From Brevirhabdus sp. (GTDB lineage: Bacteria > Pseudomonadota > Alphaproteobacteria > Rhodobacterales > Rhodobacteraceae), in the NCBI GenBank assembly GCA_024637315.1, contig JAGXFH010000062.1:1-64000 (forward strand): 64,000 bases of DNA, in the 5' to 3' direction. Shown in pieces: positions 1-9,287 of this stretch. The number at the start of each line of letters is the position of its first letter. Position 1 is the stretch's first letter. The notes below the pieces were generated by a model. It was not told the DNA's origin, searched no databases, and saw only the letters and a list, made by a program, of their open reading frames with translations. The translations under genes were made by a program, and so were the position numbers.

Positions 1-30
1 GCTCAACCCCGTTTGTGACAACATGCTCAT
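1..30 (-). CDS. Possible 5' end of a gene running off the left edge
   Basis: On the minus strand a GGAGAG Shine-Dalgarno-like run (35-40) is followed by ATG at 30 and a second in-frame ATG at 24, and the frame stays open to the window edge. The second ATG has the better spacing to GGAGAG. Only about ten codons are visible, so no product can be named. It would be transcribed away from base 31 and into the sequence before the window. The call depends only on the start context and is weak. Confidence 0.3.
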   Translation of the reverse strand, partial: MSMLSQTGLS

Positions 31-278
31 GAAACTCTCCGCCGTTTTTGATGAGCACAGCATTGGGGGCAAAACGCGAACATTCAGTTAAAGGCGCTGA
101 AAAACAGAGGCAAATTTTCCAGAAGGTCCGCCATTGGGGTTGCGCCGCAGGCAAGCCCGCATCGCCGTTGCGCTTCGCGCCGGAAAGATCGGACCGGCAA
201 GATCGAAGCGACAGCTGTTTCTTTTCAGCCGAAAATATCCCCGCCGGAGGCATCCGCCTTCGCCGGCCCGCGCTGCCG

Positions 279-548
279 TCAGCGGGCGGGTGCTGTCCCG
301 GCATGGCGCGCGATCATCGCGATCATCTGCGCCAGCGGTGTCGGGGCGTCGGCCTGCCCCGTCACCCAGAGATAGAGATCCTGATCGTTCTCGCCCAGAA
401 GCCGGTCGTAAAGCGTCAGCTCCGCTTCGCCGAGGCTGCCGATACGGGCATCGGCAAACGGTCCCAGGATCAGGTCCATTTCCTTGGTGCCGCGCCGCCA
501 GGAACGCATCTTGAGGCGCTTGAGCCGGTCGGCCGGCGCCTCGATCAT
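279..548 (-). CDS. sdhE: Succinate dehydrogenase assembly factor 2 (SdhE/DUF339)
   Basis: An 89-residue protein of the SdhE/SDHAF2 family, cytosolic factors that promote covalent attachment of FAD to the flavoprotein subunit of succinate dehydrogenase. The diagnostic RGxxE motif is seen as RGTKE at residues 19-23, inside a basic N-terminal helix (RLKRLKMRSWR), followed by the usual acidic helical core. Length matches the family. Its ATG overlaps the stop codon of the upstream XRE-type regulator gene (ATGA overlap at 545-548), so the two are probably translationally coupled on the minus strand. No sdh genes are in the window, which is common for sdhE. Confidence 0.9.
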   Translation of the reverse strand: MIEAPADRLKRLKMRSWRRGTKEMDLILGPFADARIGSLGEAELTLYDRLLGENDQDLYLWVTGQADAPTPLAQMIAMIARHAGTAPAR

Positions 549-952
549 GATGCGGTGACGCTTTTCAGTTCGGCCCGCAGGCGCTTTTCCAGCCGCCCGA
601 TCCGTTCCGCAAGCGTTACGGCCTGGCCGCGCAATTCGCGCATTTCGGCGAGCAGCGCCGAGACGTCGGCGGAAAGCTCGACCTGATCCTCGGGCGACGA
701 AACGCCGTCACCCTCGCCGGTCAGCAGCCAGCGCATCGAGACGTTGAGAACACCGGCAAGCATCTGCAACTTGTTGGCGCGGGGTTCAGCGGTGTCATTC
801 TCCCATGCCTTGATGGTCTTGTCCTTGACGCCAAGGCGCGCGGCAAGATCGCTCTGCGAAAGCCCGGTCAAGTCGCGGGCGGCGGTCATCCGGTCGCCGA
901 AGGTTGCGGCATTGTCGGAATACCAGTCGGTCGGTTTGGTTGGTTCGTCCAT
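545..952 (-). CDS. XRE-family helix-turn-helix regulator
   Basis: A 135-residue DNA-binding protein. Residues about 18-75 form a Cro/C1-type helix-turn-helix domain (LSQSDLAARLGVKDKTIKAWE at 31-51) ending in a MRWLLTGEG segment typical of small XRE regulators. Residues about 95-130 are rich in L, E and R in heptad spacing and could form a coiled coil. I chose ATG 952, preceded by AAAGG; an in-frame ATG at 967 would add five residues but has no clear ribosome site. It is co-transcribed with sdhE by a stop/start overlap. Target genes are unknown. The gene is divergent to the aminotransferase at 1034, so the short spacer may hold both promoters. Confidence 0.85.
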   Translation of the reverse strand: MDEPTKPTDWYSDNAATFGDRMTAARDLTGLSQSDLAARLGVKDKTIKAWENDTAEPRANKLQMLAGVLNVSMRWLLTGEGDGVSSPEDQVELSADVSALLAEMRELRGQAVTLAERIGRLEKRLRAELKSVTAS

Positions 953-997
953 CGGGTGGCCTTTCATGCTTGATCGCGGTTGCGGCGCAACCTATGA

Positions 998-2236
<1,239 letters not shown>

Positions 2237-2246
2237 AGGAGAAACA

Positions 2247-2384
2247 ATGGCCAAGGTAACCCGGCCGGCGATATCGAATGACCCGATCAGCGCGCCGGAG
2301 GTGCAGCCGGGAGGTCCGCGCATGGTCTTTGCGGTCGGTCGTGACGGCAGCCTGCCGCGCTGCATCGGTAACAGGGGGCTCTGA
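2247..2384 (+). CDS. Short hypothetical protein (45 residues)
   Basis: A small open frame not usually called by gene finders. It has a strong ribosome site (AAGGAG, 5 bases before ATG 2247), starts 10 bases after the aminotransferase stop, and its TGA overlaps the ATG of the next gene (TGATG at 2382-2386), an arrangement of a translationally coupled operon gene. The product begins MAKVTRPAISNDP, is rich in P, G and R, and has one cysteine; no domain is recognised. It could be a real small protein or a leader that couples translation of the following gene. Confidence 0.5.
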   Translation: MAKVTRPAISNDPISAPEVQPGGPRMVFAVGRDGSLPRCIGNRGL

Positions 2385-2812
2385 TGGCGGGCATCGAGCT
2401 TCCTGAATATTACTTCCGGGTGCGCGAGAACGGCGCTTTCGTCTTTCGCGTCGATACCGAGAACCGCCAGCGGCGGATCGAGATGGACCAGATCGCCGTC
2501 ATCAACATCAAGAACGGCGAGGTCAAACCGCAGGGCGACCGGGTGTTGTCGGATCAGGACAAGGCCGCCATCGCCCAATGGATGGAGGCGCGCATCGCCG
2601 TGCTGGCCGAGCGTGACATCGACGACATCCGCCGCACGATCGACCACCTGAACCTGACCGCGCATTGGGCCAACAGCCGCGCGACCGGCGCTCAACTTGA
2701 CGAAGTGACAGACGCGCTGTTGCTGGCGATGCACGATCTGCGCTCGGTTCTGGTGCGCAAGAAAGCCGACCGGCTGGGCAAGGAAAACCAAAGCCTTTCG
2801 GAAAACCCCTGA
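2384..2812 (+). CDS. Conserved hypothetical protein of Rhodobacterales type
   Basis: A 142-residue soluble protein without signal peptide or membrane segment. The first 50 residues are rich in beta-type sequence (YYFRVRENGAFVFRVDTENRQRRIEM), followed by amphipathic helices (about 60-135). I recognise no catalytic motif and cannot name a function. It follows the aminotransferase and the 45-residue frame with overlapping stop and start codons, so it is likely co-expressed with them. Its stop codon coincides with the first bases of a dispersed repeat that separates it from the convergent MATE gene. Confidence 0.75.
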   Translation: MAGIELPEYYFRVRENGAFVFRVDTENRQRRIEMDQIAVINIKNGEVKPQGDRVLSDQDKAAIAQWMEARIAVLAERDIDDIRRTIDHLNLTAHWANSRATGAQLDEVTDALLLAMHDLRSVLVRKKADRLGKENQSLSENP

Positions 2813-2884
2813 ATCGGGAATTCACTGCCTCTCGCTGCGCCCGAAGGCGAATTCCGATGCTTTCTGTCTCACCTGTTTCCCGAA
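2810..2884. repeat. Dispersed intergenic repeat, copy 1 (REP-like)
   Basis: About 75 bases between two convergent genes that recur at 40700-40774. Over the first 51 bases (2810-2860 against 40700-40750) I count 10 differences, about 80% identity. Similarity continues more patchily (GTCTCA and TTTCCCGA shared). The copy contains an imperfect inverted repeat: ATCGG-(G)-AATTC pairs with GAATTCCGAT with one bulged base. This looks like a small non-coding palindromic element and could also act as a terminator between the convergent genes. Confidence 0.6.
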
Positions 2885-4275
2885 CCACTGTATCGGCCCG
2901 CACCGGAGATCGTCGGATCGTCCTCGGTCGCTGTTTGGGCGCGGAACAGCCAGAATCTGGCCGACAGGCTGATCCAGACCGTGACAAGGCCGATCACCAG
3001 CCCCATCCAGACGCCCAGCCCGCCCCAGTCCAACCAGAAGCCCAGACCATAGGCGACCGGCATCCCGACGAACCAGTAACAGATGATCGCGATATACATC
3101 GGCACGCGGGTGTCCTGGATGCCGCGCAGCAGGCCGATGGCCATGGCCTGCCCGCCATCGGCCAGCTGGAAGAGAGCCGCCATGTAGACCAGCCCGACCC
3201 CCACGGCGATCACCGCGGGCGTATCCGGGCCGCTGGGATCGAGGAACAGTGACAGAAGTTCGCTGGCGAACAGGTAGAACACGCCACTGGCGACGATGGC
3301 TATGCTGATCGACAGCATCACCGCCGCCAATGCGCCCTGCCGTAGCCCATACAGATCGTCCTGCCCCTGTGCCTGGCCGGCGCGTATGGTGGCGGCGTTG
3401 GACAGGCCCAGATGGATCAGGAAGGCGAACGACGCCAGTTGCAGCGCGATGCCGTGGGCGGCCAGCGAGATCGGGGAAATCCAGCCCATCATGATCGAGG
3501 CGCTGGCGAAAAGACCGGTTTCGGCCAGGATCGTCAGGCCGATCGGCCAGCCCAGCGCAAAGATCCGCGCCATCGCCTGGTTGTCCGGCCGCCAGAACCG
3601 AGAGAAAAGCTGATGCCCCGGAAATGTGCGAACAGCGTAAAGGGCAAGGATGATGAAGGCGATGGTCTCGGTCAACAGGGTCGAGATCGCCGCCCCCCGG
3701 ACGCCTAGCTCGGGAAAACCGAGATGGCCGAAGATCAGCACCCAGTTGGTAAAGCCATGGATCAACGCTGCGCCGACCGTGACCCACAGCACGACCGCCG
3801 TGCGCTCCAGCCCGGAAAGGTAGGATTTCAGCACCATGATCATCAGCGACGGGTAAATCCCCCAGCCCGCGATCAGCAGGTAATCACCGGCCAGCCGGGC
3901 GACCTGTGGGTCCTGCCCGGCGTACAGCAGGATGCGTTCGGCAAACAGGAACACCGGCGCGGTGATCGTGGCGTAGATCAGCGACAGCCAGAACGCCATG
4001 CGGGTGGCGCGCCGCACCTGCACCTCGTCATGGCGCGCCATCGCCGAGGCGACGACCGCGGGCAGCGCCGAGGCAAAGCCCGAACCGACGATGAACAGAA
4101 CGAACCAGAACATCCCGCCGATGACGACCGAAGCAAGTTCATCGACGCCGTACCAGCCCAGCATGACGGTATCGGTGACATGCACGCCGAACTGCGCCAG
4201 ATGGCTGCCGACAAGCGGCAGGCCAAGCACCAGCAATGCACGGGTGTGCTGACGTTTGGTCAAAGCGCGCGTCAT
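2869..4275 (-). CDS. MATE-family multidrug/organic cation exporter
   Basis: A 468-residue inner-membrane protein with the two-bundle, twelve-segment layout of MATE (NorM-type) transporters, which export cationic compounds in exchange for Na+ or H+. The start LVLGLPLVGSHLAQFGVHVTDTVMLGWYGVDELASV matches the family's first helix, with its conserved P and the D in TDTVMLG. The midpoint repeat LALGWPIGLTILAETGLFASASIMMGW marks the second half. Substrate cannot be read from sequence. It is monocistronic on the minus strand and convergent with the preceding hypothetical gene; the last codons run into the dispersed repeat. Confidence 0.92.
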   Translation of the reverse strand: MTRALTKRQHTRALLVLGLPLVGSHLAQFGVHVTDTVMLGWYGVDELASVVIGGMFWFVLFIVGSGFASALPAVVASAMARHDEVQVRRATRMAFWLSLIYATITAPVFLFAERILLYAGQDPQVARLAGDYLLIAGWGIYPSLMIMVLKSYLSGLERTAVVLWVTVGAALIHGFTNWVLIFGHLGFPELGVRGAAISTLLTETIAFIILALYAVRTFPGHQLFSRFWRPDNQAMARIFALGWPIGLTILAETGLFASASIMMGWISPISLAAHGIALQLASFAFLIHLGLSNAATIRAGQAQGQDDLYGLRQGALAAVMLSISIAIVASGVFYLFASELLSLFLDPSGPDTPAVIAVGVGLVYMAALFQLADGGQAMAIGLLRGIQDTRVPMYIAIICYWFVGMPVAYGLGFWLDWGGLGVWMGLVIGLVTVWISLSARFWLFRAQTATEDDPTISGAGRYSGSGNR

Positions 4276-4371
4276 TGCAGTGCCATAGGCGGTTTCCCGA
4301 ACCCCCGCAAGATGCTCAGAGCATCGCGTCGGGCAGCGCGCGGGACGCCGTCGGCGCGACCCCCGGTTCGA

Positions 4372-5271
4372 TCATCTGCGCGGATCGGCGATGTACTTCC
4401 GCCAATGATGACGCTGCTCGAAGCCCAGCATCTCGCGCGCCTTGCGGTTGGAAAAGAAGGTCTCCTCGAGGCCCATTTCCTGCCTGAGCGGAACCCCCTC
4501 GTAATAGCGCGCGATGATCTCGGGCGTCGTCAGCGCGACCGAATGGTCGTCATTCGAGGCGTTGAATATCTGAAAGCCCAACCCGTCGGTCTTCAGGCAG
4601 AGATCGACGATCTGCCCCAGATCGCGGGCGTCGATATAGGCGAAGAAGTTGCGCCGGCGCATGTCGGGATTGACCAGCCATGTCGGAAAGTCGGTTTCGT
4701 ATTGCTCGGGCGAGATCACGTTGTTGATGCGCAGCCCGTAGATGTCGGCGCCGGTGCGCTGGTGAAACGACCGTCCCGTCACCTCGTTGACCACTTTCGA
4801 CATCGCATAGCTGTCCTCGGGCACCACCGGGTGCTCTTCGTCGACCGGGATGTACTCCGGCTTGCGCTCACCATCGGCGAAACAGATGCCGTAGGTGGTT
4901 TCGGACGAGGCGAAGACGATCTTGCGGATACCAAGCTTGGTCGCCGCCTCCATCACGTTGTAGGTGCCGATCACATTGACGCGGTAGGTCTCGTTATCGG
5001 GCACCAGCAGGATCCGCGGCACCGCCGCGAAATGCACGACCGCGTCGAATTTCGGCACCCCGGTTCCCGGTTCCAACTCGTCGAACCCGGCATACGAGGA
5101 GAGCGCATTGAACATCTGCCCGCTGTCGGTGATGTCGGCGGTCAGGTTGTCCACACCCTCCAGATCCAGCGGCACCTTGTCGACGTTCAGCACCCGGTGG
5201 CCCTGCTCGATCAGGTAGGGCACAACAACCCGGCCCGCCTTGCCGCTACCGCCGGTAAAAAGAACACGCAT
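4372..5271 (-). CDS. NAD-dependent epimerase/dehydratase family protein
   Basis: A 299-residue extended short-chain dehydrogenase. The Rossmann motif TGGSGKAG is at residues 6-13, an FASSETTYG strand carries the active-site serine at about 122, and the catalytic YAMSK is at 155-159. The second half (LRINNVISP, FAYIDARDLGQ) is the substrate lobe seen in nucleotide-sugar 4-epimerases and related lactone/uronate dehydrogenases. The precise substrate is not evident. It lies alone between a MATE exporter and ppk2 on the minus strand, which gives no pathway clue. Confidence 0.85.
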   Translation of the reverse strand: MRVLFTGGSGKAGRVVVPYLIEQGHRVLNVDKVPLDLEGVDNLTADITDSGQMFNALSSYAGFDELEPGTGVPKFDAVVHFAAVPRILLVPDNETYRVNVIGTYNVMEAATKLGIRKIVFASSETTYGICFADGERKPEYIPVDEEHPVVPEDSYAMSKVVNEVTGRSFHQRTGADIYGLRINNVISPEQYETDFPTWLVNPDMRRRNFFAYIDARDLGQIVDLCLKTDGLGFQIFNASNDDHSVALTTPEIIARYYEGVPLRQEMGLEETFFSNRKAREMLGFEQRHHWRKYIADPRR

Positions 5272-5593
5272 GTCTCTGCCTCCATATCGAGATCGCTTCG
5301 GTTATAGTCTCAACACCCGAAAGTGCAATTCCGCCGCCGCGACCGAAGCTCCGTCGCGCAAGCCCGATCGCAGGGGCGCGCTTGACGTCAAGAGCAACAA
5401 GATGACCCGGACGTCGGTCACCGGGTGTGCTCTGAACACTTGCGAAACGCGTCATCGGCGTGACCGTTGAAAAACGGCGCATCGGGACTGGTCGGCAAGC
5501 GAACCGGCGACGCGCCAAACACCGCACCGCACGAGGCAAACGCGATCCATCGGCGGTTGAGGGGGCCGTCCTCGATCCCTCGTCGGATGCACC
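5272..5593. other. Gene-free stretch between the epimerase and ppk2
   Basis: About 320 bases without a supportable gene. Open frames here are short and lack ribosome sites. It presumably holds the promoter of the epimerase gene (transcribed leftwards from 5271) and the transcription end of ppk2. A weak inverted repeat ACCCGG...CCGGGT lies near 5404-5425, without a T-run. I see no other structure. Confidence 0.5.
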
Positions 5594-6532
5594 CTAGTCG
5601 GTCAAAGTGGCCTTCGGCGCGGCGGGATCGGCGCCGCCATTGGGTTTCGCCTTGTCGGCACCGTGACGCTGGCCGGGATGCAGCGACGTGCCAAGGATGT
5701 GGTCCGTGCGATGCACCACATGTTCCGCCCGCCCGACGATCAGCGGGTCGGCCGCATGCGCGATCTTCGCGTCCTTGCCCGGATAGTCCAGCGAGTTCAG
5801 GAAATGCAGCATGCAGTTCAGCCGCGCCCGCTTCTTGTCGTCCGACTTGATGATCGTCCAGGGCGCGTCGGCGGTGTCGGTGTAGAAGAACATCGCTTCC
5901 TTAGCTTCGCTGTAATCGTCCCATTTGCCAAGGCTGGCCTTGTCGATCGGGGACAGTTTCCAGCGCTTCAGCGGATCGGTCTCCCGGCTTTCGAAGCGGT
6001 TCATCTGTTCATGCTGGGTGACCGAGAACCAGTACTTGTAAAGCCGGATCCCGCACCGGACCAGCATCCGCTCAAGCTCTGGCGTCTGGCGCATGAATTC
6101 CAGGTAGTCGTTGGGATTGCAGAACCCCATCACCCGCTCGACCCCGGCGCGGTTGTACCAGCTGCGGTCGTAAAAGACCATTTCGCCGGCGGTGGGCAGA
6201 TGCTCGACATAGCGCTGGAAGAACCACTGCCCGCGTTCGGTGTCAGTGGGCTTGTTCAGCGCCACGACCCGCGCGGTGCGCGGATTGAGATGTTCCATGA
6301 ACCGCTTGATCGTGCCGCCCTTGCCGGCGGCATCGCGGCCTTCGAAGAGGATCACGAATTTTTGCCCGGTCTCCTGCGCCCAAAGCTGGACCTTCAGCAA
6401 TTCCGCCTGCAGCTTCGCCTTCTGGGCCTCGTAGCTGCGGCGCGACAGGCGGTCGGCATAGGGATAGGATCCGGTTTCGAACACTTCGCGGATATTGTCG
6501 GCGGTGACGGCGGGCAGTTTCGGTGCGGTCAT
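5594..6532 (-). CDS. ppk2: Polyphosphate kinase 2
   Basis: A 312-residue PPK2-family enzyme, which transfers phosphate between polyphosphate and nucleotides. The P-loop GRDAAGKGG is at residues 65-73, the lid/Walker B-like YDRSWYNRAGVERVMGF begins at 121, and the conserved EQ-MNRFESRETDPLKRWKLSP segment follows. A single-domain, roughly 300-residue protein fits class I PPK2 (ADP to ATP or GDP to GTP), but class cannot be fixed by eye. The C-terminal tail is basic and low in complexity. Start ATG has AGGAGG ten bases upstream. It is transcribed divergently from parE. Confidence 0.92.
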   Translation of the reverse strand: MTAPKLPAVTADNIREVFETGSYPYADRLSRRSYEAQKAKLQAELLKVQLWAQETGQKFVILFEGRDAAGKGGTIKRFMEHLNPRTARVVALNKPTDTERGQWFFQRYVEHLPTAGEMVFYDRSWYNRAGVERVMGFCNPNDYLEFMRQTPELERMLVRCGIRLYKYWFSVTQHEQMNRFESRETDPLKRWKLSPIDKASLGKWDDYSEAKEAMFFYTDTADAPWTIIKSDDKKRARLNCMLHFLNSLDYPGKDAKIAHAADPLIVGRAEHVVHRTDHILGTSLHPGQRHGADKAKPNGGADPAAPKATLTD

Positions 6533-6760
6533 TCAAGCAGTCCTCCTGATGGCAACGCCAAGGATATCCGATTGCCGGGGCCCCTGCCTTGATCGGTGTC
6601 AAGAGCGGGGTGCGCCGGGCATCGCAAGGCGCGGGGCTGCCGGCGGGGATATTTGCGGCCACAAGGACGGCAGACGGCGGCCGGCGCGCGCTCAATCCCC
6701 ATTGCCCCGCCAGCGCGCACCTGCCAAAATGCCCGAAACCAAAAAGAACGAGAGCAGCTC

Positions 6761-8719
6761 ATGGCCGACGACCTTCTGACCAGCACGGGCGATCCCTTGT
6801 ACGATGCCTCCTCGATCGAGGTGCTCGAGGGGCTGGAACCGGTGCGCAAACGCCCCGGCATGTATATCGGCGGCACCGATGAACGCGCGCTCCACCACCT
6901 CGTCGCCGAGGTGCTCGACAACGCGATGGACGAGGCGGTCGCCGGCCATGCCACCCGGATCGAGGTCGAACTGCACGCCGATTACTCGGTCACCGTGCGC
7001 GACAACGGCCGCGGCATCCCGGTCGATCCGCATCCGAAATTCCCCGGCAAATCCGCGCTCGAGGTGATCCTGTGCACGCTGCATTCGGGCGGCAAGTTCT
7101 CCGGCAAGGCCTACCAGACCTCGGGCGGCCTGCACGGCGTCGGCATATCGGTGGTCAACGCGCTCTCCGATCACGTCCGGGTCGAGGTCGCGCGCAACCG
7201 CGAGCTTTGGGCGCAGGAGTTCTCGCGCGGGCTGCCCCAGGGCCCCGCCCGGCCCGAAGGTGCCGCCCCGAACCGGCGTGGCACCTCGGTCACCTTCCAC
7301 CCCGACGCCGAGATCTTCGGGCATCTGAAATTCAAGCCCGCCCGCCTGCTGAAAATGGTCCGCTCCAAGGCGTATCTGTTTTCCGGCGTCGAGATCCGCT
7401 GGAAATCCGCTGTCGATGACGGCGAGACCCCGGCCGAGGCGACGTTCCACTTCCCCGGCGGGCTTTCGGATTACCTCGCCGAACAGCTGCACGGCGCCTC
7501 GACCTATGCCGACCGCCCCTTCGCCGGCAAGGTCAGCTTCGAGGAAAAGTTCGGCCAGCCCGGATCGGTCGAATGGGCGATCAACTGGACGCCTTCGATC
7601 GACGGCTTCATCCAGTCCTACTGCAACACCGTCCCCACCCCCGAGGGCGGCACCCACGAGGCCGGGTTCTGGGCCGCGATCCTGAAGGGCATCCGCGCCT
7701 ATGGCGAGCTGGTCAACAACCGCAAGGCCCGGGACATCTCCCGCGATGACCTGACCACGGGCGGCTGCGCGCTGATCTCGATCTTCATCCGCGATCCATC
7801 CTTTGTCGGCCAGACCAAGGACCGGCTGTCGACCGAAGACGCGCTGAAACTGGTCGAGAATTCGGTCCGCGACCATTTCGACAACTGGCTGGCGTCAGAC
7901 ACCAAGTCGGCCGGCGCGATCCTCGATTTCCTGGTGCTCAGGGCCGAGGAACGCCTGCGCCGGCGCGCCGAAAAGGAAACCGCCCGCAAGACCGCCACCA
8001 AGAAGCTGCGGCTGCCCGGCAAGCTGGTGGATTGCTCCGCCACCGCCCGCGAGGGCACGGAGCTGTTCATCGTCGAGGGGGATTCAGCGGGCGGCTCGGC
8101 CAAGATGGCCCGCGAGCGCAAGACCCAGGCGCTCTTGCCCCTGCGCGGCAAGATCCTGAATGTGCTGGGCGCGGCGTCATCGAAGCTCGGAACCAATGCG
8201 GAGATATCGGATTTGTGTCAGGCGCTCGGCGTCGGCATGGGCAGCAAGTTCCGGCTCGACGACCTGCGCTACGACAAGATCATCATCATGACCGATGCCG
8301 ATGTCGATGGGGCGCATATCTCGGCGCTGCTGATGACCTTCTTCTTCACCCAGATGCGCCCGATGATCGACGCCGGCCACCTATACCTCGCCTGCCCGCC
8401 CTTGTACCGGCTGACCCAGGGCGCCACCCGCGTCTATTGCCTTGACGAGGCCGAACGCGACGCCTGGCTGGAAAAGGGTCTGGGCGGCAAGGGCAAGATC
8501 GACTCCAGCCGCTTCAAGGGTCTGGGAGAGATGGACGCCAAGGACCTGAAAGACACCACGATGAACCCCGCCACCCGCAAGCTGATCCGGGTGTCGATCG
8601 ACGAGGACGAACCCGGCGAGACCAGCGACCTTGTCGAGCGGCTGATGGGCAAGAAGCCGGAACTGCGGTTCCAGTACATCCAGGAAAACGCGCGGTTCGT
8701 GGAGGAGTTGGATGTATGA
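6761..8719 (+). CDS. parE: DNA topoisomerase IV subunit B
   Basis: A 652-residue type IIA topoisomerase ATPase subunit that with ParC decatenates daughter chromosomes. GHKL ATPase motifs are seen (EVLDNAMDE with N54, DNGRGIP at 81-87, GGLHGVG). The TOPRIM domain has EGDSAGG at 439-445 and the metal-binding DADVDGAH at 512-519; the C-terminus is the short ParE type ending NARFVEELDV. The open frame extends upstream, but ATG 6761 is right because MADDLL...YDASSIEVLEGLEPVRKRPGMYIGG is the family start. The last 25 codons (8645-8719) recur in diverged form at 9287-9361 behind the brnTA genes. Confidence 0.96.
   Translation: MADDLLTSTGDPLYDASSIEVLEGLEPVRKRPGMYIGGTDERALHHLVAEVLDNAMDEAVAGHATRIEVELHADYSVTVRDNGRGIPVDPHPKFPGKSALEVILCTLHSGGKFSGKAYQTSGGLHGVGISVVNALSDHVRVEVARNRELWAQEFSRGLPQGPARPEGAAPNRRGTSVTFHPDAEIFGHLKFKPARLLKMVRSKAYLFSGVEIRWKSAVDDGETPAEATFHFPGGLSDYLAEQLHGASTYADRPFAGKVSFEEKFGQPGSVEWAINWTPSIDGFIQSYCNTVPTPEGGTHEAGFWAAILKGIRAYGELVNNRKARDISRDDLTTGGCALISIFIRDPSFVGQTKDRLSTEDALKLVENSVRDHFDNWLASDTKSAGAILDFLVLRAEERLRRRAEKETARKTATKKLRLPGKLVDCSATAREGTELFIVEGDSAGGSAKMARERKTQALLPLRGKILNVLGAASSKLGTNAEISDLCQALGVGMGSKFRLDDLRYDKIIIMTDADVDGAHISALLMTFFFTQMRPMIDAGHLYLACPPLYRLTQGATRVYCLDEAERDAWLEKGLGGKGKIDSSRFKGLGEMDAKDLKDTTMNPATRKLIRVSIDEDEPGETSDLVERLMGKKPELRFQYIQENARFVEELDV
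8645..8719 (+). repeat. parE 3'-end repeat, copy 1 (functional end of parE)
   Basis: The last 25 codons of parE including the stop, from MGKKPELRF to NARFVEELDV. It has a second diverged copy exactly 642 bases downstream at 9287-9361. In the final 57 bases the copies differ at 13 positions, and 16 of 24 residues are the same by my count. The two copies bracket the brnT-brnA pair. Confidence 0.8.
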
Positions 8720-8737
8720 GTGTGCCTCACCAGAACA

Positions 8738-8765
8738 TTGATTTCATATTTTTTGTATGTATATT
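8738..8765 (+). promoter_or_regulatory. Possible brnTA promoter
   Basis: An AT-rich patch in a GC-rich setting holds TTGATT (8738-8743) and TATATT (8760-8765) separated by 16 bases, a sigma70-like pair. The -10 box ends only two bases before ATG 8768, so the transcript would be almost leaderless or the real start lies elsewhere. brnTA operons are normally autorepressed by BrnA in this region; I do not see a clean operator palindrome. Confidence 0.35.
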
Positions 8766-8767
8766 AA

Positions 8768-9043
8768 ATGATCGAATGGGATGAGGCGAAACGCCGCCTG
8801 AACCTTGACAAGCATGGCGTCGACTTCGCCGGGATGGATGGATTTGACTGGGACAAGGCCGTCACCCGCGAGGATGCGCGCGGCGAATACGGCGAACGGC
8901 GGTTCGTCTCTGTCGGCTGGATCGGATCAAGACTTCATGTCTGCGTCTGGACGTATCGAGAAGAGGCGTTTCGGCTCATCAGCCTGAGAAAGGCCAACGA
9001 TCGCGAAAGGAAACGCTATGGGCAAGCGCAAGAGCTACATTGA
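8768..9043 (+). CDS. brnT: BrnT-family toxin (type II toxin-antitoxin)
   Basis: A 91-residue RelE-like ribonuclease toxin of the BrnT family. The start MIEWDEAKRRLNLDKHGVDFA is diagnostic, followed by FDWDKAVTREDARGEYGERRFVSVGW and the C-terminal R-LISLRKANDRERKRYGQ that contains the catalytic and positively charged residues. There is no clear ribosome site before ATG 8768, so translation may be leaderless. It overlaps brnA by 26 bases in another frame, the usual toxin-first order of this family. The pair lies directly behind parE, inside a duplication of parE's 3' end, which suggests acquisition by transfer. Confidence 0.92.
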   Translation: MIEWDEAKRRLNLDKHGVDFAGMDGFDWDKAVTREDARGEYGERRFVSVGWIGSRLHVCVWTYREEAFRLISLRKANDRERKRYGQAQELH

Positions 9044-9287
9044 CAAGGACGGCGAGGCGACGGAACTGGACGAAGCCTGGTTCCACGACGCCAAGCCGAT
9101 CGACGCCTTCCCCGACGCCGCCCGCACGCTCCGCCCCGGCCGCCCGCCGCTGCCCGAGAGCGAGAAGAAACAGCGGGTGACGATCTACCTCGACCGCGAC
9201 GTGGTGGAGCGCTTGAAGCAGGACGGCAAGGGCTGGCAGACCCGCGCGAATGCCAAGCTGCGCAAGGCGCTTGGGCTGGGCGGGTGA
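9018..9287 (+). CDS. brnA: BrnA-family antitoxin
   Basis: An 89-residue antitoxin that neutralises BrnT and represses the operon. The N-terminal half (LDEAWFHDAKPIDAFP) is the toxin-wrapping segment. The C-terminal half (QRVTIYLDRDVVERLKQDGKGWQTRANAKLRKAL) is the ribbon-helix-helix DNA-binding domain, placed after the toxin-binding part as expected for BrnA. Start ATG follows AAAGGAAACGCT within the brnT coding sequence. Its TGA overlaps the ATG of the diverged parE-tail copy at 9287. Confidence 0.93.
   Translation: MGKRKSYIDKDGEATELDEAWFHDAKPIDAFPDAARTLRPGRPPLPESEKKQRVTIYLDRDVVERLKQDGKGWQTRANAKLRKALGLGG

Noticed and set aside
3724-5307. A 527-codon plus-strand frame opposite the MATE and epimerase genes
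   Set aside because: Spans two unrelated minus-strand genes and has no family resemblance.
8738-8767. BrnA operator palindrome upstream of brnT
   Set aside because: The region is AT-rich but I could not find symmetric half-sites; only a tentative promoter is reported.
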